From assembly GCA_002110465.1 (NCBI GenBank), contig NEED01000048.1, forward strand, positions 1 to 64,000: a DNA stretch of 64,000 nt, read 5' to 3'. Below are positions 8,211 to 15,265 of this stretch, piece after piece. This DNA is from an unicellular cyanobacterium SU2 (lineage in GTDB: Bacteria > Cyanobacteriota > Cyanobacteriia > Cyanobacteriales > Microcystaceae). Position numbers and translations under genes: made by a program. The stretch's first letter is position 1; every line of letters starts with the position of its first letter. The notes beneath the pieces were generated by a model. It ran no database searches, had not been told where the DNA came from, and saw nothing but the letters and a program-made list of their open reading frames with translations.

Positions 8211-8837
8211 ATGTTTACTCAACAACAAATTCTCGAAATCGCCTCACTTCCTGAAACCGCTTTTAAGTTTAAGGTTCATGTTGACACTCTTATCAAATTT
8301 TACAAGTGGATTACACAAGAATGGACATCTCAATCCTTAAAAGAACACAAAGCAAAGTATGAGCTTGATTGCCGAAGCACCGAAGGTAAGCTCAAATGCG
8401 CTCTCTATGCAGCTAAAGAGCTATCGACCCACTGTTTACCCCCTACCCCCTCACCGGTGGTCTCGCCGTCTGAAAGTCCTGTCAAAGAAGTACAAGTCAG
8501 CAAAATTCTTTGTCAAGCCATAGCACTTTTACCACCTGTACCAAAGACTAATGGGCTAGAAAAAGCACCTGCTTATCAGATCCTAGGAGAACCGATTTAT
8601 TTTGAGGAGCTAGTCCGTAATTATCGTCAATTAGTTCTAAAATGGCATCCTGATAACAATGAGTCCCCCTCTTCTGTTGGGCGAATGCAACTTATTACTA
8701 GCATTTACAAGGATTTAAAAGCTGAATGGTTCACAAAATATAGCCCCTTGATTCCTATTTCTCGTCTAGGCAAAGAGAATTTACTCAGAGCAATGTCTAA
8801 GGAATTTCCTTGGATTCCTGAGTCTTTTTGGCAGTGA
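8211..8837 (+). CDS. J-domain-like protein
   Basis: A 208-residue protein starting at MFTQQQILEI; the longer frame from 8106 reads through the repeat and is rejected. The C-terminal part carries a J-domain: YFEELVRNYRQLVLKW, then HPD at residues 146-148, then a helix with LITSIYKDLKAEW. J-domains stimulate the ATPase of Hsp70 (DnaK). The N-terminal 70 residues are helical and may choose the client; a Pro/Ser-rich linker (residues 77-92) joins them. Plasmid-borne J proteins can help replication initiators or hijack the chaperone, but no target is evident here. Confidence 0.7.
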   Translation: MFTQQQILEIASLPETAFKFKVHVDTLIKFYKWITQEWTSQSLKEHKAKYELDCRSTEGKLKCALYAAKELSTHCLPPTPSPVVSPSESPVKEVQVSKILCQAIALLPPVPKTNGLEKAPAYQILGEPIYFEELVRNYRQLVLKWHPDNNESPSSVGRMQLITSIYKDLKAEWFTKYSPLIPISRLGKENLLRAMSKEFPWIPESFWQ

Positions 8838-8901
8838 TACTCAAAGAATTTACTAGGAAGAAATCGTTGCTCTTCCTAGTGAAAGTTGGATTAGTTTGTG
8901 C

Positions 8902-9102
8902 TTAATTTTCTGATAAATATCGTCCAAAAAAAGTAATAACTAGCATAAATATCAGAAGAGTTCCAGTTATTTGTAGTCCTGTTTTTACGATAAATAAAAA
9001 AGGCTCAAGACGGGTAATCACTTGTATTTCTAGACAAGAACTTTTAATTTCTTCTATATTCTCTAATTGCCACTCACTGAAGTAAATCTTGGTGTCTATC
9101 AT
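8902..9102 (-). CDS. Small single-pass membrane protein
   Basis: A 66-residue frame starting at MIDTKIYFSEW. The second half has a hydrophobic stretch (IVKTGLQITGTLLIFMLVIT) that would form one membrane helix, ending in a short charged tail. There is no family match I know and no strong ribosome site, so the call is tentative. It lies between the J-domain gene and a leftward gene with calcium-binding repeats. Confidence 0.35.
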   Translation of the reverse strand: MIDTKIYFSEWQLENIEEIKSSCLEIQVITRLEPFLFIVKTGLQITGTLLIFMLVITFFGRYLSEN

Positions 9103-9153
9103 TCAATTTTTTTGTCTTCATTTTTTTGAATTTTGAAAAAATTGATCAAACCT

Positions 9154-9171
9154 CGTCGTTAACGACGGGGT
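9154..9171. repeat. 18-bp palindromic repeat shared with topA
   Basis: TCGTCGTTAACGACGGGG occurs here in an intergenic position directly after the 9172 gene, and again at 28544-28561 inside the topoisomerase gene in the same orientation. The core CGTCGTTAACGACG is a perfect palindrome. Two exact copies of an 18-mer in 64 kb are unlikely by chance. Confidence 0.7.
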
Positions 9172-9747
9172 CTAATCAATTAGTTGTTCATCTAAATTTT
9201 CTCTAATTATTTTTTTTAGAGGATGATAATACTCATAAATAATGGCATTAGTATAGTCAGCCATTTGAGTAAAATCAATGTGTCCTTGCTGATAATGCCA
9301 CTGAAGAAAAGGACTCTGGGCTAGTAGGTAGGCTGCTTGTTCTATGGACTTTCCATGAGCAATACTTTGACGAAATACCATATAATCAAGGCTCTGACCA
9401 ATGGTTTTATTTCCTTTTATATTCTGACAAAGCTCTGGCCAGTTTTGAATTTGATTTGAGTCAAACATACCTGAAGCTATGGTATAATATTCTTGTCTTA
9501 ATTGTTCTTTTTTTGAGAAATTTTGGCTACTTCTAGAAAACTCAAATCGTCCAGGTTCTCCACGAGAAATAATTTCTTCACCATCTAGCTTTCTATCTCC
9601 ATCGGTGTCAGCTTCGTAGGGATTAAGACCCATTTGTAACTCTTCTCCTGTGGTCAAACCATCACCGTCAAAGTCATTGTTTAATTGGTTGGCATTTTGA
9701 GCTATTCTTTGTGCTTCTTGGTTCTGAAAAAGTTGTTCTTTGTTCAT
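9172..9747 (-). CDS. Protein with calcium-binding thrombospondin-3-like repeats
   Basis: A 191-residue protein starting at MNKEQLFQNQ; the frame upstream of this ATG runs into a dispersed repeat and is rejected. Residues 24-60 hold two Asp-rich loops, NDFDGDGLTTGEE and ADTDGDRKLDGEE, typical of thrombospondin type 3 or dockerin-like Ca2+ binding. The rest is helical and Gln-rich, with no signal peptide visible. A C-terminal helical segment similar in style to other plasmid-encoded cyanobacterial proteins follows. Function unknown. Confidence 0.6.
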   Translation of the reverse strand: MNKEQLFQNQEAQRIAQNANQLNNDFDGDGLTTGEELQMGLNPYEADTDGDRKLDGEEIISRGEPGRFEFSRSSQNFSKKEQLRQEYYTIASGMFDSNQIQNWPELCQNIKGNKTIGQSLDYMVFRQSIAHGKSIEQAAYLLAQSPFLQWHYQQGHIDFTQMADYTNAIIYEYYHPLKKIIRENLDEQLID

Positions 9748-9849
9748 AGTTTTAAATTGGTTACCTGAGGAAGGTGTTCGGTGTTTTTCCTTGACTTTTT
9801 TCGTGATAGTTACCAGAATTCTGATACGGCAAAGAGCGAAAGTTATTTG

Positions 9850-9930
9850 TTGAATAACTTGATTATTCCTCATAATTTCCATAAATTCGGATAAATACTC
9901 CTAACCCCGAACTCCTAACCCCGAACTCGC
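9850..9930. repeat. Dispersed repeat B, copy 1
   Basis: About 80 bases starting TTGAATAACTTGATTA and ending in tandem heptamer-like units CCCCGAACTCCTAA. A close copy lies at 30293-30376 in the same orientation. Both end in ACTCGC after the heptamers. The copy lies upstream of the calcium-repeat gene and may contain its promoter. Confidence 0.7.
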
Positions 9931-9935
9931 ATTGG

Positions 9936-10439
9936 TTACATAATTTTTTTATGTGGTCTAAAACGAAGATGATAGCAAGGAGTATGCTCTGAACGGCAGA
10001 GAATTCCCGATGGGAGATTAACTCCGATTACTAAACCCAAAGATAAGGAGCCAAGAGCGATCGCTCCTGCTACAAAATAGACATTGAGGAAAGTAGCCCA
10101 TTGTCGTTGAACCCGCATTCGGTGGTCATCTCGTTGCTTTTCTAGAGCTAGTTGTTGTCGTCCTACTTCAAGGTAGTTAGCCTCTGATAGAACTACTTGG
10201 TACAATTGATGCCAGAGGTAGGTTTTAACCCAACTTTGGATGGATGAGTCCTTTAAGGGTCGGACTTTGACTGATTTTGACCGTGTAGGGTTTGGTTTTC
10301 TAGCTTGGGTAGTAGAATCGACATCGCGGCGCACCAATCGGCGAAATCTTTGTCTAGTGGCTTCCCAGATGCCTCGGCTTCGAGGATTCGACTCCTTGCT
10401 TGACGTGCTATGGCCTCCACCAGCCCCGTGTTGAGCCAC
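9936..10439 (-). CDS. Membrane-anchored protein overlapping the 10253 gene
   Basis: The frame is open for 167 codons from an ATG at 10439. The first 60 residues lie inside the 10253-10801 gene in another frame and look like shadow sequence. The convincing part is residues 65-167: a helical region (WHQLYQVVLSEANYLEVGRQQ) and one membrane helix (FLNVYFVAGAIALGSLSLGL). No start codon with a ribosome site is visible after the upstream stop, so expression would need the overlapping start, an internal non-ATG start, or a -1 frameshift from the upstream gene. Alternatively the two frames were once one gene, split by a base change. Confidence 0.5.
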   Translation of the reverse strand: MAQHGAGGGHSTSSKESNPRSRGIWEATRQRFRRLVRRDVDSTTQARKPNPTRSKSVKVRPLKDSSIQSWVKTYLWHQLYQVVLSEANYLEVGRQQLALEKQRDDHRMRVQRQWATFLNVYFVAGAIALGSLSLGLVIGVNLPSGILCRSEHTPCYHLRFRPHKKIM

Positions 10440-10801
10440 TGTTCGAGGGTCTGTTGCATGACCAGTGGGACTTTCGCCACCATCTGTTGTTCTAGTATTG
10501 CCATGTCCGTGCCGAGAGCTGCTGTCAGATTGAAAAGCTTTTTTTCAACAGATACCTCCATCTGCTCAACAATAGCTTTGTTCCCCATGGTTCTACGCAA
10601 TTCGTCGAGTTTCACCCCTTCTTTGATGACCAAAGTGCAAGCCGATATAAAGACTTTGACTTGAGATGGGGTGTATTTTTCTTCGTTTTCTAATCCCAAC
10701 GCTGCGAGGATTTTATAGAATGCCACCATGGGAATCGATTGGTTTAACTGTTTTTGGGCATCTGTTAATAGTTCTGGTAAGCTTATGTGAGGTGAGGTCA
10801 T
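10253..10801 (-). CDS. Hypothetical helical plasmid protein
   Basis: A 182-residue soluble, mostly helical protein starting at MTSPHISLPELL. It has a conserved-looking core (NQSIPMVAFYKILAALGL and VKVFISACTLVIKEGVKL) but no domain I can name. It ends in a polar tail, NQSKSDP. It is the first gene of a leftward pair and overlaps the next frame by 187 bases. Fusing the two would give a roughly 280-residue protein with a C-terminal membrane helix. Confidence 0.55.
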   Translation of the reverse strand: MTSPHISLPELLTDAQKQLNQSIPMVAFYKILAALGLENEEKYTPSQVKVFISACTLVIKEGVKLDELRRTMGNKAIVEQMEVSVEKKLFNLTAALGTDMAILEQQMVAKVPLVMQQTLEQWLNTGLVEAIARQARSRILEAEASGKPLDKDFADWCAAMSILLPKLENQTLHGQNQSKSDP

Positions 10802-10845
10802 ATTTTTATTACTTTACTATTTACTTGGATTTAGAGTCGGGAAAG

Positions 10846-11141
10846 GCAATGGGCAACAGGCAATGGGCAATAGTTAAGATTTTCACTAGGGAGGATTACT
10901 AAACTTTGTATTGTGCGCCCAAGGCGAACCCATGAAAGGGAATAAAAACCAAGAGGGTTGTAAGCTGTTAAGCATTTAAACGACTTATTAGCTAGATTGA
11001 GGAAAAACGCTATAATCCGCTTTCTTTTTGCCTTTTGCCTTTTGCCTTCTAAAACGCATTTAAAATGCGTTTTAGCTTATGCGCCTCACGGGGGGAGTAC
11101 ACGTCGAACAATTGCCTATTCCCTATTGCCTATTGCCCGTC
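10846..11141. repeat. Composite heptamer element with dispersed repeat C
   Basis: The left arm (about 10850-10875) is GGCAATG-type heptamers and the right arm (about 11112-11141) is the inverted TTGCCTA type. Inside are a 35-mer (10961-10995, starting TAAGCTGTTAAGCATTT), a TTGCCTT array and a perfect 27-bp palindrome (11049-11075, ACGCATTTAAAATGCGT core). The 35-mer and the palindrome both recur inverted at 42842-42980. The right arm contributes the last codons and the TAG of the 11130 gene. This accounts for the whole gap 10802-11129. Confidence 0.8.
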
Positions 11142-12062
11142 ATTGTCTTCTGAGGATTCATTGTCAGAAGAGGGCAAGGCTTCATAGGTAGGAGTCGCTT
11201 CGATTGTATAGGCACTACCTCCACTTAATCCGAGATTAGCCATGCCTTCATCAAGTTGTTCAATGAATTGGTCGAAAGGACTTTTTTCGCGTTGTTCTCG
11301 TTCACGCCTTGATTGGTTATAAGCTTGGTCATAGGTGCGCTGAAAGTCTCCATTAAAGAAAGATTCTTCTAATTTTTTGAGATACATTTGTTCGTAGCTT
11401 CCCTTAATTTTCGAGTCAAGAATTTCGACTCTAGCTCCCAACCCTGAATTAATTTGATTGACTTGATTAGTCGAGGCCCCACTGAGCCAATCAAAGGGAT
11501 TGTTATTAGTTACTCCGTTACGAACTGCTACTTCACGGATGCTTTCACCTCGATTGATTACACGCTCGACAGCATCAAGAAAACGATTAGCATCACCTGG
11601 CTCATATTGTGGTTGTTCTGGGAGATTACAAGCTTTCAAAAATTCAATTGCCTTGGATAAAGTCATGGGTTTTGAGGTTAAGTCTTGAGCTATGTTTAGT
11701 AACTCGAACAAAGTAACAGTTTCATCAATTAACTCGATTATTTCTTGGGGAGGCTTGAGAGGTTTTAGAGCATCCGAAAAGGCATTTTCCTCAATTTTTT
11801 TCTTGACTTGCTCTAAGGCTTCTTTGACTGATTTATTCTCTTTTAAACTTTTTTGATAAATTTGTTCTAATTGCTCCTTGTCATCAGTTTTTAACCCAAT
11901 TAAACAATGATAGTTCTTAATCAACTCAACGTCGTCCGGTAGGTAATCATGTTGCTCTACGTTTAATTGGCACGCACGAATGTAAGAATCAAGCTGCTCA
12001 AAATTAAGATCAAGTTCGTCAATTAGAGTATCTTTTGTTAGATGTTGTCTTGGTTGATTCAT
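11130..12062 (-). CDS. Hypothetical acidic protein of the ParM operon
   Basis: A 310-residue, very acidic protein starting at MNQPRQHLTKDTL. The first 60 residues resemble a small helix-turn-helix-like segment (LTKDTLIDELDLNFEQLDSYIRA in two parts), the middle is helical, and the C-terminus is low complexity (SSDNESSEDNDGQ). The last residues and stop lie in a heptamer array, so the tail may be acquired. It is the third gene after parM-like and the 12089 gene and is likely co-transcribed. A role in partition is inferred from position only. Confidence 0.55.
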   Translation of the reverse strand: MNQPRQHLTKDTLIDELDLNFEQLDSYIRACQLNVEQHDYLPDDVELIKNYHCLIGLKTDDKEQLEQIYQKSLKENKSVKEALEQVKKKIEENAFSDALKPLKPPQEIIELIDETVTLFELLNIAQDLTSKPMTLSKAIEFLKACNLPEQPQYEPGDANRFLDAVERVINRGESIREVAVRNGVTNNNPFDWLSGASTNQVNQINSGLGARVEILDSKIKGSYEQMYLKKLEESFFNGDFQRTYDQAYNQSRREREQREKSPFDQFIEQLDEGMANLGLSGGSAYTIEATPTYEALPSSDNESSEDNDGQ

Positions 12063-12088
12063 TGTTTGATTCCTCTTTCACTTAATGG

Positions 12089-12931
12089 TTAATTTAATTG
12101 AGTAGGACCATTGGCCAGACTTTGTGCAAAATCATCCAATGGTCCTTTTTCTAGAAGCCAACTGAGATCGTTGTCGTCGTCGTTATCTGAGTTTTTTTCC
12201 GTAGTAACAACAGTTGAATTAGAACTGTGTGAAGACGGCTTGCTCTTCATTGAAGATGTTGATGTGCATTGATTATCTTCATTTTGGTTTAATTGAATCG
12301 CACGAGGCTGATTAAAACTGACAACTGACGGCGCATTGGCCAAAGAATCGTTTTCAAGACGAATAAAACGGCGTTCAAGGAATTCAATGTGGCGATGTAT
12401 CTGCCAGATGCTATAAATTCCCATTTCTTTAACGAAATCATGACTAATTATCTTTGATTGCCAACCAATGAGCCATCCCCAATACAATGTTGAAGGATAA
12501 AGCACCTTTAAATAACGACTCAAAGGACTCTCCTCATTTTCAAAAAATTGAACGACTAGGTGAAAAAAAGAATTGACTTTCCCCTGGCATCTAAATTCAA
12601 ACTTGATGGGGTCTTTTTTTAGATGCCCCAGTTTGAGCACCGGTCTAGTCTCTATTGGTTGATCAATCTCTAACACCGAGCGATAATTTTCAATGGTTAT
12701 TTCGAGTGCTTCAATTGATTCAATGGCTTTAAACCTAGCCGACATCAGATTATTGGTGCGCTGATAATCTATTGACGCTGCCCAAAATGTAGAGGCTGCT
12801 TCAAAGAGCATTTCTTTGATCTGGTCTGGGCGCAGAGATTGATAATATTTAACCACAGCCCATTCGGGTAACAATGAAGCCTCATGTTTGAAAACAAAAT
12901 CAAATTTTGATGAACTTTTAGACTCCCACAT
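12089..12931 (-). CDS. Hypothetical protein, partner of the ParM-like gene
   Basis: A 280-residue protein whose start overlaps the end of the ParM-like gene by 14 bases, a sign of translational coupling. Residues 1-200 are ordered and rich in aromatics (LYWGWLIGWQSK), followed by a Ser/Asn/Asp-rich linker and a short C-terminal motif (DLSWLLEKGPLDDFAQSLANG). Such a tail often binds a partner protein. In ParM systems the second gene usually encodes the centromere-binding adaptor (ParR), but no ribbon-helix-helix fold is recognisable here, so this is only a positional inference. Confidence 0.55.
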   Translation of the reverse strand: MWESKSSSKFDFVFKHEASLLPEWAVVKYYQSLRPDQIKEMLFEAASTFWAASIDYQRTNNLMSARFKAIESIEALEITIENYRSVLEIDQPIETRPVLKLGHLKKDPIKFEFRCQGKVNSFFHLVVQFFENEESPLSRYLKVLYPSTLYWGWLIGWQSKIISHDFVKEMGIYSIWQIHRHIEFLERRFIRLENDSLANAPSVVSFNQPRAIQLNQNEDNQCTSTSSMKSKPSSHSSNSTVVTTEKNSDNDDDNDLSWLLEKGPLDDFAQSLANGPTQLN

Positions 12932-14051
12932 TTTTCGACACTCCTGTGATTAACTTAGACATTTGTTTCCACAAATATTGGCAATAAAAGTAATAACCGT
13001 AAAGATCCGTTAATCGATAAGTAAACTCCTCTTGATATCTAGCTTCTCCCACTAAGCTTTTAACTTGATTTTCTAGCCTTGGAGACCAATGATAATTAGT
13101 TTGTCCGAAAAACTTTTCTAGCTCCTCTTGGTAATAGTGTGCTGTTCCTCCTGAGAAGATTATTTCTGATATGTCAGGAAATCTTCGACTAAGCAACCAA
13201 CTTTTCAAAGCTTCTAAATGCTCAGTTCTCGCTAATTTTACCGCCTTGATTATTTGAGCTAATTCTCTTTTTTTGAATTCACTTGACTGACTTTTTAATA
13301 AAGCCTTGAGAGGTGTTTTGTTTAAAGTTTTCCCCGCTTGCGTAATCGGAACAATTAAGTTCGTTGCTTTGAGTCCTGATGTGGCCATTACGACTCTATT
13401 GGTCAACCAAGAAAATCCCAATACCTCCGTTTCTCCTCTGGTTAAAAGACCTCTTTCCATTAGTAGATAGGAAATATTACGATAACCAATCATTACCACT
13501 AAAATGTTTCTATCTTTTGGCGATACTGTTCTGCTACTTCCTCTGAGAAGGATTCCTGCTCCTTCAGGTAAACAATTAAATGTTTCTAAGTTGACCTGAT
13601 ACGTTTGCTCTCGATAGCTAAACTTTGACAAAGATTTTCGTAAGTGTTCTTCTAAGTTCACCCTATCTTCATATTCGCCGTAAGGTAATAAAATTCCCAA
13701 ACTTAGGTCGAATTTGGATGGTAGTCTCTTCCTTTGAGCTATTGCTCCCACCATCGCCAATACTTTGGGCATAGTAATTTCCGATTTTAGTTGGGACAAT
13801 CTCTCAAAGGTGAACAGTTGACTTGACGCTAAAAATCCTACTGCATAGATTACTCCATTGCAATTAATCCAAGATTCATTTTCAGGTTCACTTACTCCAA
13901 TACTTCGGTTTTTGAGGAAAGATAGCTCAGTCTCACTTACTCGAACCAGTTCCGGTTCCATAGTGCTGTATTCTAAGCTTTTATCATTAATGTTGTACAA
14001 TCCTTTGCTCAAACTTGAGCTTGGGTCAAACGCCAAAGATAATTTTGGCAC
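12918..14051 (-). CDS. ParM/StbA-like actin-family protein
   Basis: A 377-residue protein with the bacterial actin fold seen in plasmid segregation proteins. The start begins with the first phosphate loop (LSLAFDPSSSLSKGLYNI); a second nucleotide block is NILVVMIGYRNISYLL and the adenosine block is IIFSGGTAHYYQEEL. I placed the start at the GTG at 14051 because GGAGGTG lies four bases upstream; the longer frame to 14120 has no ribosome site. ParM filaments push plasmid copies apart. It is the first gene of a leftward operon and faces the relaxase across a 1.2-kb gap. Confidence 0.8.
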   Translation of the reverse strand: MPKLSLAFDPSSSLSKGLYNINDKSLEYSTMEPELVRVSETELSFLKNRSIGVSEPENESWINCNGVIYAVGFLASSQLFTFERLSQLKSEITMPKVLAMVGAIAQRKRLPSKFDLSLGILLPYGEYEDRVNLEEHLRKSLSKFSYREQTYQVNLETFNCLPEGAGILLRGSSRTVSPKDRNILVVMIGYRNISYLLMERGLLTRGETEVLGFSWLTNRVVMATSGLKATNLIVPITQAGKTLNKTPLKALLKSQSSEFKKRELAQIIKAVKLARTEHLEALKSWLLSRRFPDISEIIFSGGTAHYYQEELEKFFGQTNYHWSPRLENQVKSLVGEARYQEEFTYRLTDLYGYYFYCQYLWKQMSKLITGVSKNVGV

Positions 14052-15265
14052 TATACACCTCCATGTTTGCTCGACGTTACGAGTTGAAATTTCCGATTTT
14101 TTTGAACAACGAACCAACAAGAGTCAATCACAGATGAACGCGTCCTTCGGGCCAAGGCAAAAGTTAGAAGGCGTAGCGGTATACACCGCGTGTCTATCGC
14201 CAACGTTAAAGAACATTAGTCGAATTTTTGAAAAGGAAGCACACCGCGACGGTGCGGTTGCGTCACAATAAGTCCTTTTGGCTCTTGTGCCACAATGGCG
14301 ATCAAAGACCAACTTTTGTCTGTGAGTGACTTTTATGTCCGGAGTTCAATTTTGAGAGATTCTTTCTTTGGGAAGCTGTAGTTTTCAACAAGACTTTTTT
14401 CAATGGGGGAGACAAAAAAAGTCTTGTCAAATTTTCAACAACTGCTTTCTTTATAATTGATTTTTCGGCGTGAGTCATTAGTTTCTTCTGTTTTTTGCTC
14501 AGCAATAGGGGGGAGCGATCGCTGACGCGAATTTGACTACTAAAAAACAAAGTTACCGAAAAATTAATCTCGTTGATGATTATGTTAGCAACTCTTTTTT
14601 TTAGCGTCAACCTTTTTTGAAATTTTTTTTCCTTCTGTGTTGAGTCGAAGCTAGTCTATTCCATCTTGAGATAAAATTTTTGACAACCATCTTCTTGCCA
14701 AAGTCTGACTTACTCCCCCTCAATAATTTTCAATTTTTGGGAATTTCTTATTTTTTGGCTCAAAGGGAAATGAAGGTAAACTAAGGACAAAAAAGAAGCT
14801 TGGTTTTAAGAAGTTGGCTCAGCCTCGATCTACTAAGGCTTTGCGCGCTAAACAACTCCCACCTCTTTCCCCCTCGAATTTCTCAAAAATTATAGATTTT
14901 CTCGAATTACATTTTTACGGGAAGTCTATGTAAGTCAACTGAAGTAGAATGAAGTGAGTTGAAGGAAAATGTGGTTTTTACCGTGATTTTCTGTATCACT
15001 ATTATACCAAAATCTTGGACAAATTATCGGAGGATAGCTCCAATTTTTTCGACGAATTTCCGCGCACACCACTCCCAACTTTTGGGGAAAGTTCTATAAT
15101 TAATTATACGCTTTTTGATTTTTGAATAAAACCATCACTATCCCAATCTTTTTTTGTTGACTAAACAGACTTTCAGAAAAATTTAAGGATTAATTTTTAA
15201 GTTCATCTCTCAATAATTTCACTGCTCTTCTAGTTTCCGACAACAACGGACGACTTAAATCAAAG
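14052..15265. other. Divergent gap: candidate oriT or centromere
   Basis: A 1.2-kb region without a convincing gene between the ParM-like gene (minus) and the relaxase (plus). It contains a long hairpin at 14389-14426, a HIP1 site near 14515, short TGAAGT direct repeats around 14938-14965, and several small palindromes (for example GCGGTATACACCGC near 14176). Centromeres of ParM systems and oriT of MobF relaxases usually lie beside their genes, so both could be here. Two short frames on the minus strand (14124-14312, 14302-14610) look spurious. Confidence 0.45.
14389..14426. repeat. 12-bp perfect stem-loop, oriT hairpin candidate
   Basis: CAAGACTTTTTT (14389-14400) and AAAAAAGTCTTG (14415-14426) are perfect inverted repeats around a 14-base loop (14401-14414). 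GTTTTCAA and ATTTTCAA flank the stem. Such hairpins near a MobF relaxase gene often mark the nic region, but it could equally be a transcription terminator. Confidence 0.4.

Noticed and set aside
14302-14610. 102-codon minus-strand frame in the ParM-relaxase gap
   Set aside because: Low-complexity Lys/Ser sequence running across the strong hairpin at 14389-14426, with no ribosome site or family resemblance.
15178-15200. Similarity of ATTTAAGGAT to the R388 oriT nic region
   Set aside because: Only about ten bases agree and the flanks differ; this is expected by chance in AT-rich DNA.
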